Position numbers and translations under genes: made by a program. This document shows positions 7,263 to 8,016 of a stretch of DNA of 8,016 nucleotides, one piece after another. Source of the stretch: Mollicutes bacterium PWAP. Its GTDB lineage: Bacteria > Bacillota_I > Bacilli_A > Mycoplasmatales > Metamycoplasmataceae. Position 1 is the first letter of the stretch. Each line of letters starts with the position of its first letter. Where the stretch lies: NCBI GenBank assembly GCA_019661745.1, contig JAIFTM010000081.1, positions 1 to 8,016 of the forward strand, written 5' to 3'. Below the pieces are notes generated by a model. It was not told the DNA's origin. It was given only the letters and a program-made list of their open reading frames with translations, and searched no databases.

Positions 7263-8016
7263 TATTTAAACCCCACTTCTATTTTTCCGTTGGCCATTAA
7301 CATGCCAATTTCTAATTTAGAATATTTTTTAGGTCTAAAAATTTCAACTATTTTACCTTTATTTAAAACCATTATTCTATCAGAAACTTGAATTATTTCA
7401 TCTAATTCACCACTCATTAAAATTACAGAATTACCACTATTTCTAAACTGTATAATATTTTCATAAACGTTTCTAATAGAGCCGACATCTAACCCACGAG
7501 TGGGATTTGCAGCAATAAGAAATTTACTTCTGCGTTCTAATTCTCTGCCAATAATTATTTTTTGTTGATTCCCACCACTTAAATGCCTAGAAAGAGTTTT
7601 TTTGTTTTGTACTCCTCTAACATCATATTTTTTTTCAATAAAATGAAAATATTCTCAAATTTTTTTTCTATTTAAAAAACCATGTTTAGTAAATTTTTGA
7701 GTGTCATTAATAATTGAATTTTCATATGCGGGCAAATCTAAGAATAATCCATCTCTGTGTCTTTCTTCAGGGATATGAGCTATATTATTTTTATAATCAT
7801 TTGTGATAATTTCTTGAATTAAAATATTTTTTAAAATATTATTTTTGGTTGTAATATTAGCAAAGTAGTCATTTTTTTTAATAATTTTAAATTTTAATTG
7901 AACAAAAAAAGGTTTTTTATTATTTGTTTTATAAAAAGATTTTTTATTATTTGTTTTAAAAATTTCTAGTTTTTTTTCATAAAGAATAATTTTTTGTTTT
8001 ATTTTTGAGATTTTAA
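7262..8016 (-). CDS. ABC transporter ATP-binding protein, C-terminal part (NupO/YufO/BmpA-system type)
   Basis: The 250 C-terminal residues of the energising subunit are in the window; the start is beyond 8016. This family has two nucleotide-binding domains in one chain, and what is seen is the second. It shows AHIPEERHRDGLFLDLPAYENS (7719-7780), the signature LSGGNQQK (7559-7582), then LIAANPTRGLDVGSI, in which the Walker B acidic residue is replaced by Ala-Ala-Asn as is typical of the second domain here. SGELDEIIQVSDRIMVL and the closing IGMLMANG follow. From 7783 to the window edge the sequence is Lys/Asn-rich with a tandem repeat and shows no Walker A, although more than 75 residues precede IPEER; an insertion is likely. 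A BmpA-type lipoprotein gene would be expected further upstream. Confidence 0.93.
7913..7958 (-). repeat. 27-bp in-frame tandem repeat in the ATPase gene
   Basis: A 19-nt identical unit occurs at 7913-7931 and 7940-7958, with a period of 27 bp. In the ATPase frame it encodes two nine-residue copies, FKTNNKKS(F) and YKTNNKKP(F). Because the period is a multiple of three, the repeat keeps the reading frame. Confidence 0.8.

Noticed and set aside
7913..7958. CRISPR or other array
   Set aside because: Just two copies, contiguous, in frame within a coding sequence and without distinct spacers.

Overview
This is a very AT-rich window from a wall-less bacterium of the class Mollicutes (Mycoplasma in the broad sense). 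The direct evidence is the genetic code. metK, tilS, prfA, both permeases and the ABC ATPase are each interrupted by TGA under the standard code. They become single full-length proteins with intact family motifs when TGA is read as tryptophan (code 4). Gene density, small intergenic gaps and the lack of -35 boxes also fit. The sequence does not let me name the species.

Layout: every protein gene and three tRNAs lie on the minus strand, so transcription runs from high to low coordinates. The order from the right edge is: the end of an ABC ATPase (7262-8016, cut by the window), two inner-membrane permeases (6138-7262 and 5197-6138), a terminator, prfA (release factor 1), pth (peptidyl-tRNA hydrolase), tilS (tRNA-Ile lysidine synthetase), a tRNA-fMet/Asp/Phe cluster with a terminator, a structured leader, metK (SAM synthetase), and a partial gene of a Mollicutes family of unknown function. 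The only plus-strand gene is tRNA-Leu(UAA) at 721-807. It diverges from the unknown gene and converges on metK.

How the genes relate: the ABC genes encode the cytoplasmic and membrane parts of a BmpA/NupNOPQ-type nucleoside (or simple sugar) importer and are coupled by one-base stop/start overlaps. prfA, pth, tilS and the tRNAs are core translation genes. metK supplies SAM.

Most interesting points: (1) The 5' region of metK (about 1968-2124) can form two mutually exclusive helices. One is an 8-bp closing stem and the other is an 11-bp hairpin that buries the Shine-Dalgarno sequence. This is the layout of a translational riboswitch, but it lacks the conserved core of the SAM riboswitch classes I know. 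(2) Three genes (the unknown gene, prfA, pth) have a perfect TATAAT exactly six bases before ATG and no Shine-Dalgarno, which predicts leaderless mRNAs starting at the A of AUG. (3) At two places the T-tract of a terminator falls in the -35 slot of the next promoter. (4) The ATPase has a Lys/Asn-rich insertion with a 27-bp tandem repeat, where the Walker A segment of its second domain would normally be found.
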